64,000 nucleotides of DNA from Halosaccharopolyspora lacisalsi (lineage in GTDB: Bacteria > Actinomycetota > Actinomycetes > Mycobacteriales > Pseudonocardiaceae), in the NCBI RefSeq assembly GCF_014137975.1, contig NZ_JACGWZ010000001.1, positions 682,001 to 746,000 of the forward strand, given 5' to 3'. Below the pieces are notes generated by a model. That model searched no databases and was not told the DNA's origin. It was given only the letters and a program-made list of their open reading frames with translations. The position numbers and the translations under genes are program-made. Position 1 is the stretch's first letter, and each line of letters opens with the position of its first letter. Below, piece after piece: positions 27,534 to 37,287 of this stretch.

Positions 27534-28118
27534 ATGCGTTTGTTCACCGCGCTCTGGCCCTCCACCGAAGCGATCCGTCACCTGGACGAGGCCGTGCGTG
27601 CCGCGCAGGGACAGTCGGCCGACTGGAAGCGGTCCATCGCCAGGGCCCGGGGGTTCCGGATCGTTTCGACCAGGCGCTGGCACCTGACGCTGTGCTTTCA
27701 CGGTGACGAGGCCGATCCGGACCTGTTGAGCCGACGGCTCACGGAGGGGCTCGCCCGACTGCCCACCGCGCATCCGCGGTTCGCCCCGCCCCGGCTGCGG
27801 CTGGCCGGGGCGGGCATGTTTCGCAGCGTGATGTGGATCGGCGTCGAACCGGCCACCGAGGACGACATGACCCACCTGCACGCGCTGGTCGAGGCGGCCG
27901 GAGGTGATCCGAGCACCTTCCGGGCCCACCTGACGGTGGCCCGATGGGCCAAGGGCCGCCCGAACCGGGAGTCGTTGACGGAGCTGTTCGGCTCCTACCG
28001 GGGGCCGTACTGGAGCGCGAACGAAGTGGAGCTGGTGCACACCGACCGCGAGTCGGGGACGTATCGGACCGTGCACCGCGTCGACGTGGTGCACGGTGGC
28101 CCGTACCACCAGGCTTGA
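27534..28118 (+). CDS. thpR: RNA 2',3'-cyclic phosphodiesterase (2H family)
   Basis: ThpR-type 2H phosphoesterases open 2',3'-cyclic phosphates at RNA ends and were first described as 2'-5' RNA ligases. Both HxTx motifs are present: HLTLCFHG near residue 50 and [11 protein letters not shown] near residue 137. The N-terminus [13 protein letters not shown] is typical, as is the length of 194 residues. The gene sits just ahead of the rpsO leader but has its own putative -10 box. Confidence 0.9.
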   Translation: MRLFTALWPSTEAIRHLDEAVRAAQGQSADWKRSIARARGFRIVSTRRWHLTLCFHGDEADPDLLSRRLTEGLARLPTAHPRFAPPRLRLAGAGMFRSVMWIGVEPATEDDMTHLHALVEAAGGDPSTFRAHLTVARWAKGRPNRESLTELFGSYRGPYWSANEVELVHTDRESGTYRTVHRVDVVHGGPYHQA

Positions 28119-28183
28119 GGCGGGGTCCTGGTATCCTGGTGGCGGGTCCGGCTGCAGTCCGTGGCGGCCGTGAACGAGGACTC

Positions 28184-28257
28184 ACACAACTTTCGGGGCT
28201 GACGACCCCGGGGATTCGAACATCCCCGGCACGGTCGTCGTGCGTCGCTGGTTGTGT
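28184..28257 (+). promoter_or_regulatory. Structured rpsO leader, candidate S15 autoregulatory element
   Basis: Nested perfect stems are visible: ACACAAC (28184-28190) pairs with GTTGTGT (28251-28257). Inside, GACGACC (28201-28207) pairs with GGTCGTC (28233-28239). Stacked directly on that, CCGGGGAT (28208-28215) pairs with ATCCCCGG (28222-28229) around TCGAAC, with a 3-nt bulge CAC on one side. S15 represses its own mRNA through unrelated leader structures in several phyla, including actinobacteria, so this is a good candidate. That this is the S15-binding form is inference. Confidence 0.6.
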
Positions 28258-28351
28258 ACCCGGCTGTGTGGTCCGGTTGTGCAGCCCGATCGTGGCATTG
28301 CACGCCGTGCGTGGCGGGGTTTCCACGGGACACGTAACAAGGAGTCAACAC

Positions 28352-28621
28352 GTGGCACTGTCCACTGATCAGAAGAAGCAAATCCTGTCCGACTACGGGG
28401 TGCACGAGACCGACACCGGCTCGGCGGAGGCCCAGGTGGCCCTGCTGACCCACCGGATCTCGGGCTTGACGGAGCACCTCAAGATGCACAAGCACGACCA
28501 CCACTCGCGTCGTGGTCTGCTGCTGATGGTCGGGCGTCGGCGCCGGATGCTCAATTACCTGACCAAGGTGGACATCGGACGCTACCGTTCGCTGATCCAG
28601 CGACTCGGCCTGCGCCGTTGA
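28352..28621 (+). CDS. rpsO: 30S ribosomal protein S15
   Basis: The 89-residue protein is a canonical S15: [61 protein letters not shown] and [13 protein letters not shown]15 binds the central domain of 16S rRNA early in 30S assembly. The GTG start has AAGGAG about 8 nt upstream. A long structured leader precedes it and a strong hairpin follows it. pnp lies downstream, the usual arrangement in bacteria. Confidence 0.98.
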   Translation: MALSTDQKKQILSDYGVHETDTGSAEAQVALLTHRISGLTEHLKMHKHDHHSRRGLLLMVGRRRRMLNYLTKVDIGRYRSLIQRLGLRR

Positions 28622-28627
28622 CGACTT

Positions 28628-28660
28628 CCGAGGGGAGTGGCCGCGTGCCACTCCCCTCGG
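28628..28660 (+). terminator. Hairpin terminator after rpsO
   Basis: A perfect 14-bp stem (CCGAGGGGAGTGGC with GCCACTCCCCTCGG) around a 5-nt loop starts 6 nt after the rpsO stop. No T tract follows. In the rpsO-pnp arrangement such a hairpin can also be an RNase processing site. Confidence 0.7.
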
Positions 28661-28901
28661 TGCATCGGGCCGGATGACTCCGGCGCTCCGGTGCGAGCAC
28701 GAAAACAAGAGATGAACGGTCACGCTCCGCTGCGGGAGGCGTCCGCCGGTCCTCGGTAGTGGCTGCCGGAACAACGATCCGATCGATCGTCCGGGAGCTT
28801 CGATCGATGACCGGCCTCGTCGGACCACGCCACGGGCGGCGGTAGGTGACCTGCTACCGGGCCGACCCGCACGGGTCGGCCTCCACGATGAGGAGTTTCA
28901 C
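28661..28901 (+). promoter_or_regulatory. pnp leader with two hairpins
   Basis: Between the rpsO hairpin and pnp are ATCGATCG/CGATCGAT (8-bp arms, 11-nt loop, near 28780-28808) and GGCCGACCC/GGGTCGGCC (9-bp arms, 4-nt loop, 28860-28881), the second ending about 20 nt before the start codon. In E. coli, PNPase controls its own leader after RNase III cleavage; a similar role here is inference. Confidence 0.4.
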
Positions 28902-31214
28902 TTGACTGAACCGCAGTCCTACGACGAGGGCGTGTACGAAAGCACGGCCGTACTGGACAACGGCGAGTTCGGCACCCGAACGGTGCGTTTCGAGACGGGT
29001 CGGCTGGCCAGGCAGGCCGCCGGCAGTGTCGCGGCCTACCTGGACGACGACACCATGCTGCTGTCGGCCACCACGGCCTCCAAGCAGCCCAAGGAGAACC
29101 TCGACTTCTTCCCGCTGACGGTCGACGTCGAGGAGCGCATGTACGCGGCGGGCCGCATCCCCGGCTCGTTCTTCCGCCGGGAGGGCCGCCCCTCCACCGA
29201 CGCCATCCTGACCTGCCGGCTCATCGACCGGCCGCTGCGGCCGACGTTCGTCGAGGGGCTGCGCAACGAGGTGCAGGTCGTGGTCACGGTCATGAGCGTG
29301 GACCCGCAGGACCCCTACGACGTGCTGGCGATCAACGGCGCCTCGGCGTCGACGCAGCTGTCCGGCCTGCCGTTCTCCGGCCCGGTCGGAAGCACCAGGA
29401 TGGCCCTGATCGACGGGCAGTGGGTCGCGTTCCCCACCCACGAGCAGCTGAAGCGCGCCGTGTTCAACATGGTCGTGGCCGGGCGCGTCGTCGGTGACGA
29501 CGTCGCCGTCATGATGGTCGAGGCCGAGGCCACCGAGCAGACCCTGGAGCTGGTCGACGCGGGTGCGCAGGCCCCGACCGAGGAGGTCGTGGCCGCCGGT
29601 CTGGAGGCTTCCAAGCCGTTCATCCGGACCCTGTGCGATGCCCAGAAGCAGCTTTCCGACGCCGCGGCCAAGGAGACGGCCGACTACCCGGTCTACCTGG
29701 CCTACGAGGACGACGCCTACGCGGCCGTCGAGCAGGCGGTCTCCGGCGAGCTGGCCGAGGCGCTGGCCATCGCGGGCAAGCAGGAGCGCGAGGACCGTCT
29801 CGACGAGCTCAAGCAGGCCACCCTGGAACGCGTCGGCATCGAGGAGGGGCAGTCCTTCGCCGGGCGGGACAAGGAGGTCGGTGCCGCGTTCAAGGCGCTG
29901 ACCAAGAAGCTGGTGCGCCAGCGCATCATCCGCGATCAGGTCCGCATCGACGGGCGTGGTCTCAGCGACATCCGCAACCTCTCCGCCGAGGTCGGCGTCG
30001 TCCCCCGCGCGCACGGTTCGGCCCTGTTCGAGCGCGGTGAGACCCAGATCCTGGGTGTGTCCACGCTGAACATGCTGCGTCTGGAGCAGACGATCGACTC
30101 GTTGTCTCCGGAGACGAGCAAGCGCTACATGCACCACTACAACTTCCCGCCGTACTCCACCGGGGAGACCGGCCGCGTCGGCAGCCCGAAGCGGCGCGAG
30201 ATCGGCCACGGTGCGCTGGCCGAGCGTGCGCTGGTGCCGGTGCTGCCCGGCAGGGAGGAGTTCCCGTACGCGCTGCGGCAGGTGTCCGAGGCGCTGGGCT
30301 CGAACGGGTCGACCTCGATGGGCTCGGTCTGCGCCTCGACGCTGTCGCTGCTCAACGCGGGCGTGCCGCTGAAGCACCCGGTGGCCGGGATCGCGATGGG
30401 TCTGGTCTCCGACGTGGTCGACGAGAAGACCCAGTACGTGGCGCTGACGGACATCCTCGGTGCCGAGGACGCCTACGGCGACATGGACTTCAAGGTCGCG
30501 GGCACCAAGGACTTCGTGACCGCCCTGCAACTGGACACCAAGCTCGACGGCATCCCCTCCGAGGTGCTGGGGCAGGCGCTGGGACAGGCCAGGGACGCGC
30601 GGCTGACCATCCTCGACGTGATGGCCGAGGCCATCGGCACGCCGGACGAGATGAGCCCGTACGCCCCGCGCGTGACCTCGATCAGCGTGCCGGTGGACAA
30701 GATCGGCGAGGTCATCGGCCCCAAGGGCAAGATGATCAACACGATCACCGAGGAGACCGGCGCGGAGATCACGATCGAGGACGACGGCACGATCTACGTC
30801 GGTGCCTCCGACGGCCCGTCCGCCGACGCCGCGATCGACAAGATCAACGCGATCGCCAACCCGCAGCTGCCCAAGGTGGGCGAGCGCTTCCTGGGCACGG
30901 TCGTCAAGACGGCCGCCTTCGGTGCCTTCGTCTCGCTGATGCCGGGCAAGGACGGCCTGGTGCACATCTCGAAGCTGGGCAACGGCAAGCGCATCGGCAA
31001 GGTCGAGGACGTGGTCAACGTCGGCGACAAGCTGCGCGTGGAGATCGCCGACATCGACAGCCGCGGCAAGATCAGCCTGGTGCCGGTCGACGACGACAGC
31101 GAGTCCGGACAGGTTTCCGAGTCCGAGCAGGCTTCCGAGTCCGAGCAGGCTTCCGAGCCCGAGCAGGACTCCGAGTCCGAGCAGGCTTCCGAGTCCGCGG
31201 AGACCTCCGCCTGA
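28902..31214 (+). CDS. pnp: Polynucleotide phosphorylase
   Basis: This 770-residue enzyme degrades RNA from the 3' end using phosphate and can also add tails. It has two RNase PH domains (first: [24 protein letters not shown] and RRREGRPS-like [14 protein letters not shown]; second: SSEVG-type [23 protein letters not shown]), a KH domain ([15 protein letters not shown]) and an S1 domain ([19 protein letters not shown]). The last 35 residues are a tandem Ser-Glu-Gln-Ala repeat. The start is TTG with GAGGAG upstream. It is followed 8 bp later by the M16 peptidase gene, a common actinobacterial pairing. Confidence 0.97.
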   Translation: MTEPQSYDEGVYESTAVLDNGEFGTRTVRFETGRLARQAAGSVAAYLDDDTMLLSATTASKQPKENLDFFPLTVDVEERMYAAGRIPGSFFRREGRPSTDAILTCRLIDRPLRPTFVEGLRNEVQVVVTVMSVDPQDPYDVLAINGASASTQLSGLPFSGPVGSTRMALIDGQWVAFPTHEQLKRAVFNMVVAGRVVGDDVAVMMVEAEATEQTLELVDAGAQAPTEEVVAAGLEASKPFIRTLCDAQKQLSDAAAKETADYPVYLAYEDDAYAAVEQAVSGELAEALAIAGKQEREDRLDELKQATLERVGIEEGQSFAGRDKEVGAAFKALTKKLVRQRIIRDQVRIDGRGLSDIRNLSAEVGVVPRAHGSALFERGETQILGVSTLNMLRLEQTIDSLSPETSKRYMHHYNFPPYSTGETGRVGSPKRREIGHGALAERALVPVLPGREEFPYALRQVSEALGSNGSTSMGSVCASTLSLLNAGVPLKHPVAGIAMGLVSDVVDEKTQYVALTDILGAEDAYGDMDFKVAGTKDFVTALQLDTKLDGIPSEVLGQALGQARDARLTILDVMAEAIGTPDEMSPYAPRVTSISVPVDKIGEVIGPKGKMINTITEETGAEITIEDDGTIYVGASDGPSADAAIDKINAIANPQLPKVGERFLGTVVKTAAFGAFVSLMPGKDGLVHISKLGNGKRIGKVEDVVNVGDKLRVEIADIDSRGKISLVPVDDDSESGQVSESEQASESEQASEPEQDSESEQASESAETSA

Positions 31215-31222
31215 CGGTTCGA

Positions 31223-32569
31223 ATGAGTGATGAGGAGCAGTCTCCCGGGCACCTGCAGCAGCCCGGGACGACGATGGCGCTGGGCCACGGCACCGGCGAG
31301 GAGACCGTCCGGCGGACCGTCCTACCGGGCGGTCTCCGGGTGGTCACCGAGTCCGTGCCCGGCGTCCGCTCCGCCTCGGTGGGGTGCTGGGTCGACGTGG
31401 GTTCCCGCGACGAGAACCGCGCTCAAGCGGGTGCGGCCCACTTCCTCGAACACCTGCTGTTCAAGGGCACCTCCCGACGCAGCGCCGCACGAATCGCCGA
31501 GGAGATCGACGCGGTCGGAGGCGAGCTCAACGCCTTCACCTCTCCCGAGCACACCTGCTACTACGCGCACGTGCTCGACACGGATCTCTCCCTGGCCGTG
31601 GACCTGCTCTGCGACGTGGTCTTCGACGCGGTCAACTCCTCCCACGACGTCGACGTCGAACGCGGCGTGGTGCTGGAGGAGATCGCCATCCGCGACGACG
31701 ACCCGCAGGACATGGCCCACGAGCTGTTCACCTCGACGGTGCTCGGCGACCACCCGCTGGGGCGTTCCGTGCTCGGCACCGAGGAGTCCGTACGTGCCAT
31801 GAGCCGTGCCCGGGTGCACGGGTTCTACCGCCACCGCTACGCACCGCCGCGGATGGTCGTGTCGGTGGCGGGCAACATCTCCCACGAGCACGTGCTGGAG
31901 TTGCTGCACAAGGCGCTCGGTGAGCGGATCGCGGGCTCGGCCAGGCCGGAACCGCCCCGCACCGGCGCCGCCCGGCTGCCCCGCCAGCAGCGGTTGTCGC
32001 TGCGCAGCGACGACAGCGAGCAGGCACACCTGCTGTTGGGCTGCCGCACCTTCGACCGTCACGACGAGCGCCGCCACGCCCTCGGTGTGCTCAACGCCGC
32101 GCTCGGCGGCGGCATGAGTTCGCGGCTGTTCCAACGGGTGCGGGAACAGCGCGGGTTGGCCTACACGGTGTACTCCGACATCACCTCCTACGCCGAGACG
32201 GGAACGTTCGCGGTCTACGCGGGATGCCAGCCCGACCGGTTGGAGGAGGTCAACGGGGTGATCCGCGAGGTGCTGGCCGAGGTCGCCGACGAGGGGCTGA
32301 CCGATGCCGAGGTGGCTCGGGGACGCGGGCAGCTTCGCGGCGGCCTGGTGCTGGCCCTGGAGGACACCGCTTCGCGAATGAGCCGGCTGGGCCGCCACGA
32401 GCTCGACTACGGGCAGTACCTCGGCGTGGAGCGGACGCTGCGCCGCATCGACGCCGTGACCGGTCAGGACGTCGCCGAACTGGCCGCCGACCTGTTGCGG
32501 CGCCCGCTGAGCACGGCCGTCGTCGGACCGTACGCCGACAGTGACGAGTTACCGGGGACGCTCCGGTGA
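31223..32569 (+). CDS. M16 family zinc metallopeptidase
   Basis: The 448-residue protein is an insulinase/MPP-like M16 peptidase. The inverted zinc motif HxxEH is present as AAHFLEHLLFKGTS near residue 74, with the distal Glu expected in the VLEEIAIRDDDPQD region. The inactive-like second half contains GGGMSSRLFQRVREQRGLAYTVYSD, the family's conserved RxxxY-type motif. It lacks a signal peptide. Location right after pnp and before dapB is conserved in actinobacteria, where it is often named pepR. The substrate is not known. Confidence 0.9.
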   Translation: MSDEEQSPGHLQQPGTTMALGHGTGEETVRRTVLPGGLRVVTESVPGVRSASVGCWVDVGSRDENRAQAGAAHFLEHLLFKGTSRRSAARIAEEIDAVGGELNAFTSPEHTCYYAHVLDTDLSLAVDLLCDVVFDAVNSSHDVDVERGVVLEEIAIRDDDPQDMAHELFTSTVLGDHPLGRSVLGTEESVRAMSRARVHGFYRHRYAPPRMVVSVAGNISHEHVLELLHKALGERIAGSARPEPPRTGAARLPRQQRLSLRSDDSEQAHLLLGCRTFDRHDERRHALGVLNAALGGGMSSRLFQRVREQRGLAYTVYSDITSYAETGTFAVYAGCQPDRLEEVNGVIREVLAEVADEGLTDAEVARGRGQLRGGLVLALEDTASRMSRLGRHELDYGQYLGVERTLRRIDAVTGQDVAELAADLLRRPLSTAVVGPYADSDELPGTLR

Positions 32570-32584
32570 GGGAGGAGACCAGCA

Positions 32585-33343
32585 GTGAACGACCACTCGC
32601 CGATCGGGGTCGCCGTCCTGGGGGCCAGGGGCCGGATGGGTTCGGAGGCGGTTCACGCCGTGAACCAGGCGCCGGACACCGAGCTGGCCGCCGAGATCAA
32701 CCGGGGTGACTCGCTGGAGGAGCTCACCCGGTCCGGAGCTCGCGTGGCGGTGGACCTGACGCACCCGGACTCGGTGCTGGAGCACGTCACCTTCTGCGTG
32801 GACAACGGCATCCACGCCGTCGTGGGCACCAGCGGCCTCGGCGAGGCCGAGCTCGACACCGTGCGCTCCCGGCTGGGCGAGGATCCGGACACCGGCGTGC
32901 TGGTGGTGCCGAACTTCGCCGTCGGCGCGGTGCTGTCCATGCGCTTCGCCGAGATCGCGGCGAAGTTCTTCGAGTCCGCCGAGATCGTCGAGCAGCACCA
33001 TCCGCGCAAGGCCGACGCGCCCTCGGGCACGGCCGCACGCACGGCCCACGTCGTCTCCCGAGCACGCGACGAGGCCGGTCTGGGGAGCGCCCCCGACGCG
33101 ACCACCAAGGAACTCGACGGCGCGCGCGGAGCCGAGATCAACGGGGTCCACGTGCACTCGGTACGGATGTCGGGACTGGTCGCCCACCAGGAGGTGCTTT
33201 TCGGGACCGAGGGCGAGACGCTGACGATCCGTCACGACTCCTACGATCGCCGGTCGTTCATGCCGGGCATGTTGATGGCGGTGCGCGAGGTCGGCTCGCG
33301 GCCGGGCGTGACCGTCGGCCTGGACGCGGTACTGGGGTTGTGA
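32585..33343 (+). CDS. dapB: 4-hydroxy-tetrahydrodipicolinate reductase
   Basis: DapB catalyses the second committed step of lysine and meso-diaminopimelate synthesis using NAD(P)H. The 252-residue protein shows the nucleotide-binding start IGVAVLGARGRMGSEAV and the substrate site EQHHPRKADAPSGTA with catalytic His and Lys. The GTG start has GGAGGAGACC upstream. Its stop overlaps the start of the next gene (GTGA). DapA, which makes its substrate, is encoded 10 kb downstream, as in other actinomycetes. Confidence 0.95.
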   Translation: MNDHSPIGVAVLGARGRMGSEAVHAVNQAPDTELAAEINRGDSLEELTRSGARVAVDLTHPDSVLEHVTFCVDNGIHAVVGTSGLGEAELDTVRSRLGEDPDTGVLVVPNFAVGAVLSMRFAEIAAKFFESAEIVEQHHPRKADAPSGTAARTAHVVSRARDEAGLGSAPDATTKELDGARGAEINGVHVHSVRMSGLVAHQEVLFGTEGETLTIRHDSYDRRSFMPGMLMAVREVGSRPGVTVGLDAVLGL

Positions 33344-33825
33344 TGGCCCAGCGCAGCACAGCCCGACGACTGCTGGGCCCGCGCGCGGCGGCGATCCTGC
33401 TGGCCGTCGTGCTGGTGGGCTACCTGGTGCTGATGGGGAGCCGCTCGTTCACCATGATCCTCAGTGGACAGCCGGTGTTCGTCGCCCTCGGTGTGGCCGT
33501 TCTCGTGCTGCCCGTGCTCGGTGTCCTGCTCGTGACCGACCAGATCCGCTTCGGGGCGCGGACCGAACACCTGGCGCGTCGCCTCGACGACGAGGACGCG
33601 CTGCCGGACGTGTCCCACCTGCCGCTGCGTCCCTCCGGCCGGGTCCGGCGGGACGCGGCCGACGTCTGGTTCGACGAGAAACAGGCCGAGTTGGAGTCCG
33701 ATCCCGAGGACTGGCGCGCGTGGTTCGCGCTCGCGCAGGCCTACGATCTCGCCGGTGACCGCAACCGGGGGCGCAAGGCCATGCGCAAGGCGATCGAAAT
33801 GGAGCGTGCGGAGACCACCGGGTGA
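33340..33825 (+). CDS. Membrane protein with C-terminal TPR-like segment
   Basis: The 161-residue protein has two membrane spans (AAAILLAVVLVGYLVLMG and VFVALGVAVLVLPVLGVLLV) and a cytoplasmic tail with a single TPR-like helix pair (DPEDWRAWFALAQAYDLAGDRNRGRKAMRKAIEME). Such proteins follow dapB in many actinobacteria; no function is assigned. The GTG at 33340 overlaps the dapB stop; the ATG at 33343 is an equal alternative. Its own stop overlaps a possible upstream start of the SNF2 helicase gene. Confidence 0.75.
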   Translation: MMAQRSTARRLLGPRAAAILLAVVLVGYLVLMGSRSFTMILSGQPVFVALGVAVLVLPVLGVLLVTDQIRFGARTEHLARRLDDEDALPDVSHLPLRPSGRVRRDAADVWFDEKQAELESDPEDWRAWFALAQAYDLAGDRNRGRKAMRKAIEMERAETTG

Positions 33826-33884
33826 GTAACCGACCGGCGGCGCTGAGTAGTCTTGGAGCGCTCCACCGGGAAGGGAACTGTTCG

Positions 33885-36800
33885 GTGATCGTGATTCACG
33901 GCCTCTGGTCGATCGAGGTGGGATTGTGCCTGTGGGCGGAAAGTTCCGCCCTGCCCGAACGTGCCTCCGGGCACAGGACGTCGAAAGCGCCCGGGGCCCG
34001 GACGCATCCGTTCGCGCTCGACACCGCCGAGCTGGTCGCCGTGCTGGCTTCGTCCGCCGTCGGTGCGACGGTGCACAAGGCCGTCGACGGAGAGGCGGAG
34101 TTGCTGCTGCCCTCCGGTGCGCGCGGCCCGTTGGACTCTCCGGATCTGGTGCGCGAGGCGAACACCGACCGCGACGTGGCCACCCCCGGACTGCTGCCCT
34201 GGCGGGTGCCGGCCGCGATCGTCGACGCCTCCGACGGCGCCGCCGTGCTGCGCGACCTCGACGTGGACGAGTTGGAAACCGATCCCGAGCAGGGGCCGTC
34301 GGTTCGCATCCCGGTCGGTGCGTCGGTGCGGTTCCTCGCAGCGGGGGTCGCGCTGGTGGACGGGTTCGTCGAACGCGGTCACGTGCTGCCCGCCGTGGCC
34401 GAGGAGCGGGAAGCGACCAATGCTCGCTGGCGTCCCGTGGCGCTGGGATCCGATCGGCGAGCGCTGTGGTCGTGGTGTGCGTCCATGCCGCCCGCCTGTC
34501 GGGCGCAGCGTCTGGGTGACGCCGCGGAAGGTCCCTCCGCGGCGGCCGTGGCGGCCGACATGCTGGAGAGCCTCACCGACGCCGAGGTTCGTGCGGCCCT
34601 GGATGACGGTCCGGGGCTGCTGCCGGCGAACAAGCGCAAGCCGGCTGCCGATGAGCGCGCCGCCGAGTCCTGGCTGCGGGCGCTGACGGGATCCGATCCC
34701 GGTGTTCGTGCCGAGTCGGACGACACCGAGCGGCTTCGCGCGGTGCTGACCGCCTGGCACCGGTCGGGGACCGTGGCCGCCGAGGCGGTGCGGGCCTGTT
34801 TCCGGCTGGTCGCTCCCGAGGACACCGACCGCTGGCGCGTGGACCTGTTGTTGCAGGACCGCGAGGAGCCGAGCTCGGTCGTGAGCGCCGAGGAGGTCCG
34901 GGCCGGGGCGGACTCGGAGGTGTCGCGGCGGGTGGACGATCCGACCGGGACGCTGTCGGTGCACCTCGAACGGGCCGGCAGGCTGTGGCCACGGCTGCGG
35001 GAGGCGTTGCGCGCCCGGCGTCCGGACGCGGTGGAACTGGACACCGCCGAGGCGCACGAGTTCCTGCGCGCGGTCGCTCCGTTGCTCTCCGACGCCGGGT
35101 TCGGCGTGCTGCTGCCGTCGTGGTGGTCGGCTCCGGAGGGCAAGCTCGGCGTGCGGCTGTCGAGCACCGGTACCCCGGCGGCCGCCGGGGTGGCCCAGCT
35201 GGGCGCGATGTCGGCTCTGGACGCCATCGTCAACTACCAGTGGCGGTTGGCGCTGGACGGCGACGAGCTCACCGACGAGGAGCTGGACGAGCTCGCCCGC
35301 GTGACGACGCCGCTGGTGCGAATGCGGGGCCGGTGGGTGGAACTGGACCGCGACAAGGTCGCCGCGGGACTGAAGCTCATGAGCTCCGGTGGCGCGTCCA
35401 TGACCACGGCCCGCGACGTGCTGGCCATCGGCATCGGACTCCAGGAGGCTCCCGGAGAGCTGCCGGTGGTGGGGGTGGAGGCCGAGGACTGGCTCGGCGA
35501 CCTGATCGCGGGCAGCACCGACCGGAGCCTGACACCGATCGAAGCACCACCGGGTTTCACGGCCACGTTGCGGCCGTACCAGCAGCGCGGGCTGAGCTGG
35601 TTGGCGCTCTTCGGCGAGCTGGGACTGGGGGCGATCCTGGCCGACGACATGGGGCTGGGCAAGACGATCCAGCTGCTGGCCCTGGAGGCCCACGACCGCC
35701 GTGAGATTCCGCGCGGCCCCACGCTGCTGGTGTGTCCGACCTCGCTGGTGGGCAACTGGCGACGGGAGGCGCAGCGGTTCGCGCCCGGCCTGACCGTGCA
35801 CGTGCACCACGGTGCTGATCGGGTGCGCGGTCCCAACTTCGTGAAGTCGACCGACGGCGCCGACCTCGTGGTGACGACCTACGGTCTGGCCGCCAAGGAC
35901 GCCGAGATGCTGCGGGGCGTGCACTGGCGTCGCGTGGTGCTCGACGAGGCTCAGCAGGTCAAGAACAGCGCGTCCAAGCAGGCGGTGGCGGTGCGTAGCC
36001 TCGGCGCCGATCAGCGGGTGGCCCTGACCGGTACCCCGGTGGAGAACCGGCTGGCCGAGCTGTGGTCGGTCGTGGACTTCACCAACCCGGGCATCCTGGG
36101 CACGCTGGCGGACTTCCGGAGCCGCTTCGCGGTACCGATCGAGCGGCACGGTTGCGAACGGGCCGCCGCGACCGTCCAACGGGTGACCGGTTCGTTCGTG
36201 CTGCGGCGACTCAAGACCGATCCGGCGATCGTCCCGGAGCTGCCGACCAAGAACGAGATGACCACCCACTGCACCCTCACGCGGGAACAGGCGGCGCTGT
36301 ACCGGGACGTGGTCGACGACATGCTGACCCGGATCGAGAGCAGCGACGGGATGGAGCGCAAGGGTCTGGTGCTGGCCACGATGTCCAAGCTCAAGCAGGT
36401 CTGCAACCACCCGGCGCACCTGCTCAAGGACGGCTCCCCCGTGGCGGGGCGTTCCGGCAAGCTGGCCCGGCTGGAGGAAACCCTCGACGAGGCGCTGGCC
36501 GACGGTGACCGGGTGCTGTGCTTCACCCAGTTCACCGAGTTCGCCGAGATGCTGCGCGGACACCTGGTCGACCGCTTCGGCCGTGAGGTGCTGTACCTGC
36601 ACGGCGGTGTCGCCCAGCCCGCCCGCGACGAGATGGTGCGGCGCTTCCAGTCCGGGGACGGGCCGTCGATCTTCCTGCTGTCGCTGCGGGCGGGTGGTAC
36701 CGGGCTGAACCTCACGGCCGCCAGCCACGTCATCCACGTCGACCGGTGGTGGAACCCCGCTGTGGAGGATCAGGCCACCGACCGCGCGTTCCGGATCGGC

Positions 36801-36992
36801 CAGGACAAGAACGTGCAGGTGCGCAAGTTCGTCTGCGTGGGCACGCTGGAGGAGCGGATCGATGCCATGATCGAGGAGAAGAAAGCGCTGGCGCGGATGG
36901 CCGTGGAGTCCGGGGAGAACTGGGTCACCGAGCTGTCCACCTCCCAGCTGCGCGAGGTGCTCACCCTGTCCGACGACGCGGTGGCGGAGTAG
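33885..36992 (+). CDS. SNF2/RapA-type DEAD/DEAH helicase
   Basis: The 1035-residue protein has an N-terminal domain typical of bacterial SNF2 enzymes (IHGLWSIEVGLCLWAESSALP onward) and a C-terminal SF2 motor: ADDMGLGKTIQLL (Walker A, near residue 590), LVCPTSLVGNWRREAQRF, VVLDEAQQVKN (DEAQ), ALTGTPVENRLAELWS, LFCFTQ-like VLCFTQFTEF, and DRAFRIGQDKNVQVRKF (motif VI). These are thought to remodel nucleoprotein, as RapA does with stalled polymerase. I chose the GTG at 33885 (AAGGGAA upstream) on family alignment; GTG 33822 is the alternative. In many actinobacteria a SWIM zinc-finger protein follows; here only a short frame does. Confidence 0.9.
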   Translation: MIVIHGLWSIEVGLCLWAESSALPERASGHRTSKAPGARTHPFALDTAELVAVLASSAVGATVHKAVDGEAELLLPSGARGPLDSPDLVREANTDRDVATPGLLPWRVPAAIVDASDGAAVLRDLDVDELETDPEQGPSVRIPVGASVRFLAAGVALVDGFVERGHVLPAVAEEREATNARWRPVALGSDRRALWSWCASMPPACRAQRLGDAAEGPSAAAVAADMLESLTDAEVRAALDDGPGLLPANKRKPAADERAAESWLRALTGSDPGVRAESDDTERLRAVLTAWHRSGTVAAEAVRACFRLVAPEDTDRWRVDLLLQDREEPSSVVSAEEVRAGADSEVSRRVDDPTGTLSVHLERAGRLWPRLREALRARRPDAVELDTAEAHEFLRAVAPLLSDAGFGVLLPSWWSAPEGKLGVRLSSTGTPAAAGVAQLGAMSALDAIVNYQWRLALDGDELTDEELDELARVTTPLVRMRGRWVELDRDKVAAGLKLMSSGGASMTTARDVLAIGIGLQEAPGELPVVGVEAEDWLGDLIAGSTDRSLTPIEAPPGFTATLRPYQQRGLSWLALFGELGLGAILADDMGLGKTIQLLALEAHDRREIPRGPTLLVCPTSLVGNWRREAQRFAPGLTVHVHHGADRVRGPNFVKSTDGADLVVTTYGLAAKDAEMLRGVHWRRVVLDEAQQVKNSASKQAVAVRSLGADQRVALTGTPVENRLAELWSVVDFTNPGILGTLADFRSRFAVPIERHGCERAAATVQRVTGSFVLRRLKTDPAIVPELPTKNEMTTHCTLTREQAALYRDVVDDMLTRIESSDGMERKGLVLATMSKLKQVCNHPAHLLKDGSPVAGRSGKLARLEETLDEALADGDRVLCFTQFTEFAEMLRGHLVDRFGREVLYLHGGVAQPARDEMVRRFQSGDGPSIFLLSLRAGGTGLNLTAASHVIHVDRWWNPAVEDQATDRAFRIGQDKNVQVRKFVCVGTLEERIDAMIEEKKALARMAVESGENWVTELSTSQLREVLTLSDDAVAE

Positions 36993-36996
36993 GACG

Positions 36997-37281
36997 ATGA
37001 CCGACGAGCGGGAGTTCCGCGCAGACGAGAACGGCGAACGTGATCTCGCCGAGGTGCGTGCGGTGTTGCCCGAGCACGACGCACCGCTGGCCGAGTGCCT
37101 GGAGGACTTCTGGACCCGTCCGGCCGGCAGTCGCGATGACCGGCCTGCGGAGCGCGGCACCGAGCGCGCTCCCGGGGACGGCTTGCTGCGGCAGCTCGAC
37201 GACCCCGGTGCCCGGGTTCGCGGCCACGACCTGCACGAGCTGCTGCGACCCGCCTACGTGCACATGACCCGGCCGCGCTGA
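36997..37281 (+). CDS. Short acidic protein, possible C-terminal remnant of a SWIM zinc-finger protein
   Basis: The 94-residue frame begins 5 bp after the helicase stop. It is acidic and ends LLRQLDDPGARVRGHDLHELLRPAYVHM, which resembles the extreme C-terminus of the SWIM zinc-finger proteins usually encoded after this helicase type. The CxCx(n)CxH zinc finger itself is absent. It may be a small partner protein or the leftover of a deleted SWIM gene. Codon use looks normal for the genome. Confidence 0.5.
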   Translation: MTDEREFRADENGERDLAEVRAVLPEHDAPLAECLEDFWTRPAGSRDDRPAERGTERAPGDGLLRQLDDPGARVRGHDLHELLRPAYVHMTRPR

Positions 37282-37287
37282 CTCCGG

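Noticed and set aside
33741-37160. A 1139-codon open frame on the minus strand
   Set aside because: It mirrors the SNF2 helicase gene, whose motifs are complete on the plus strand.
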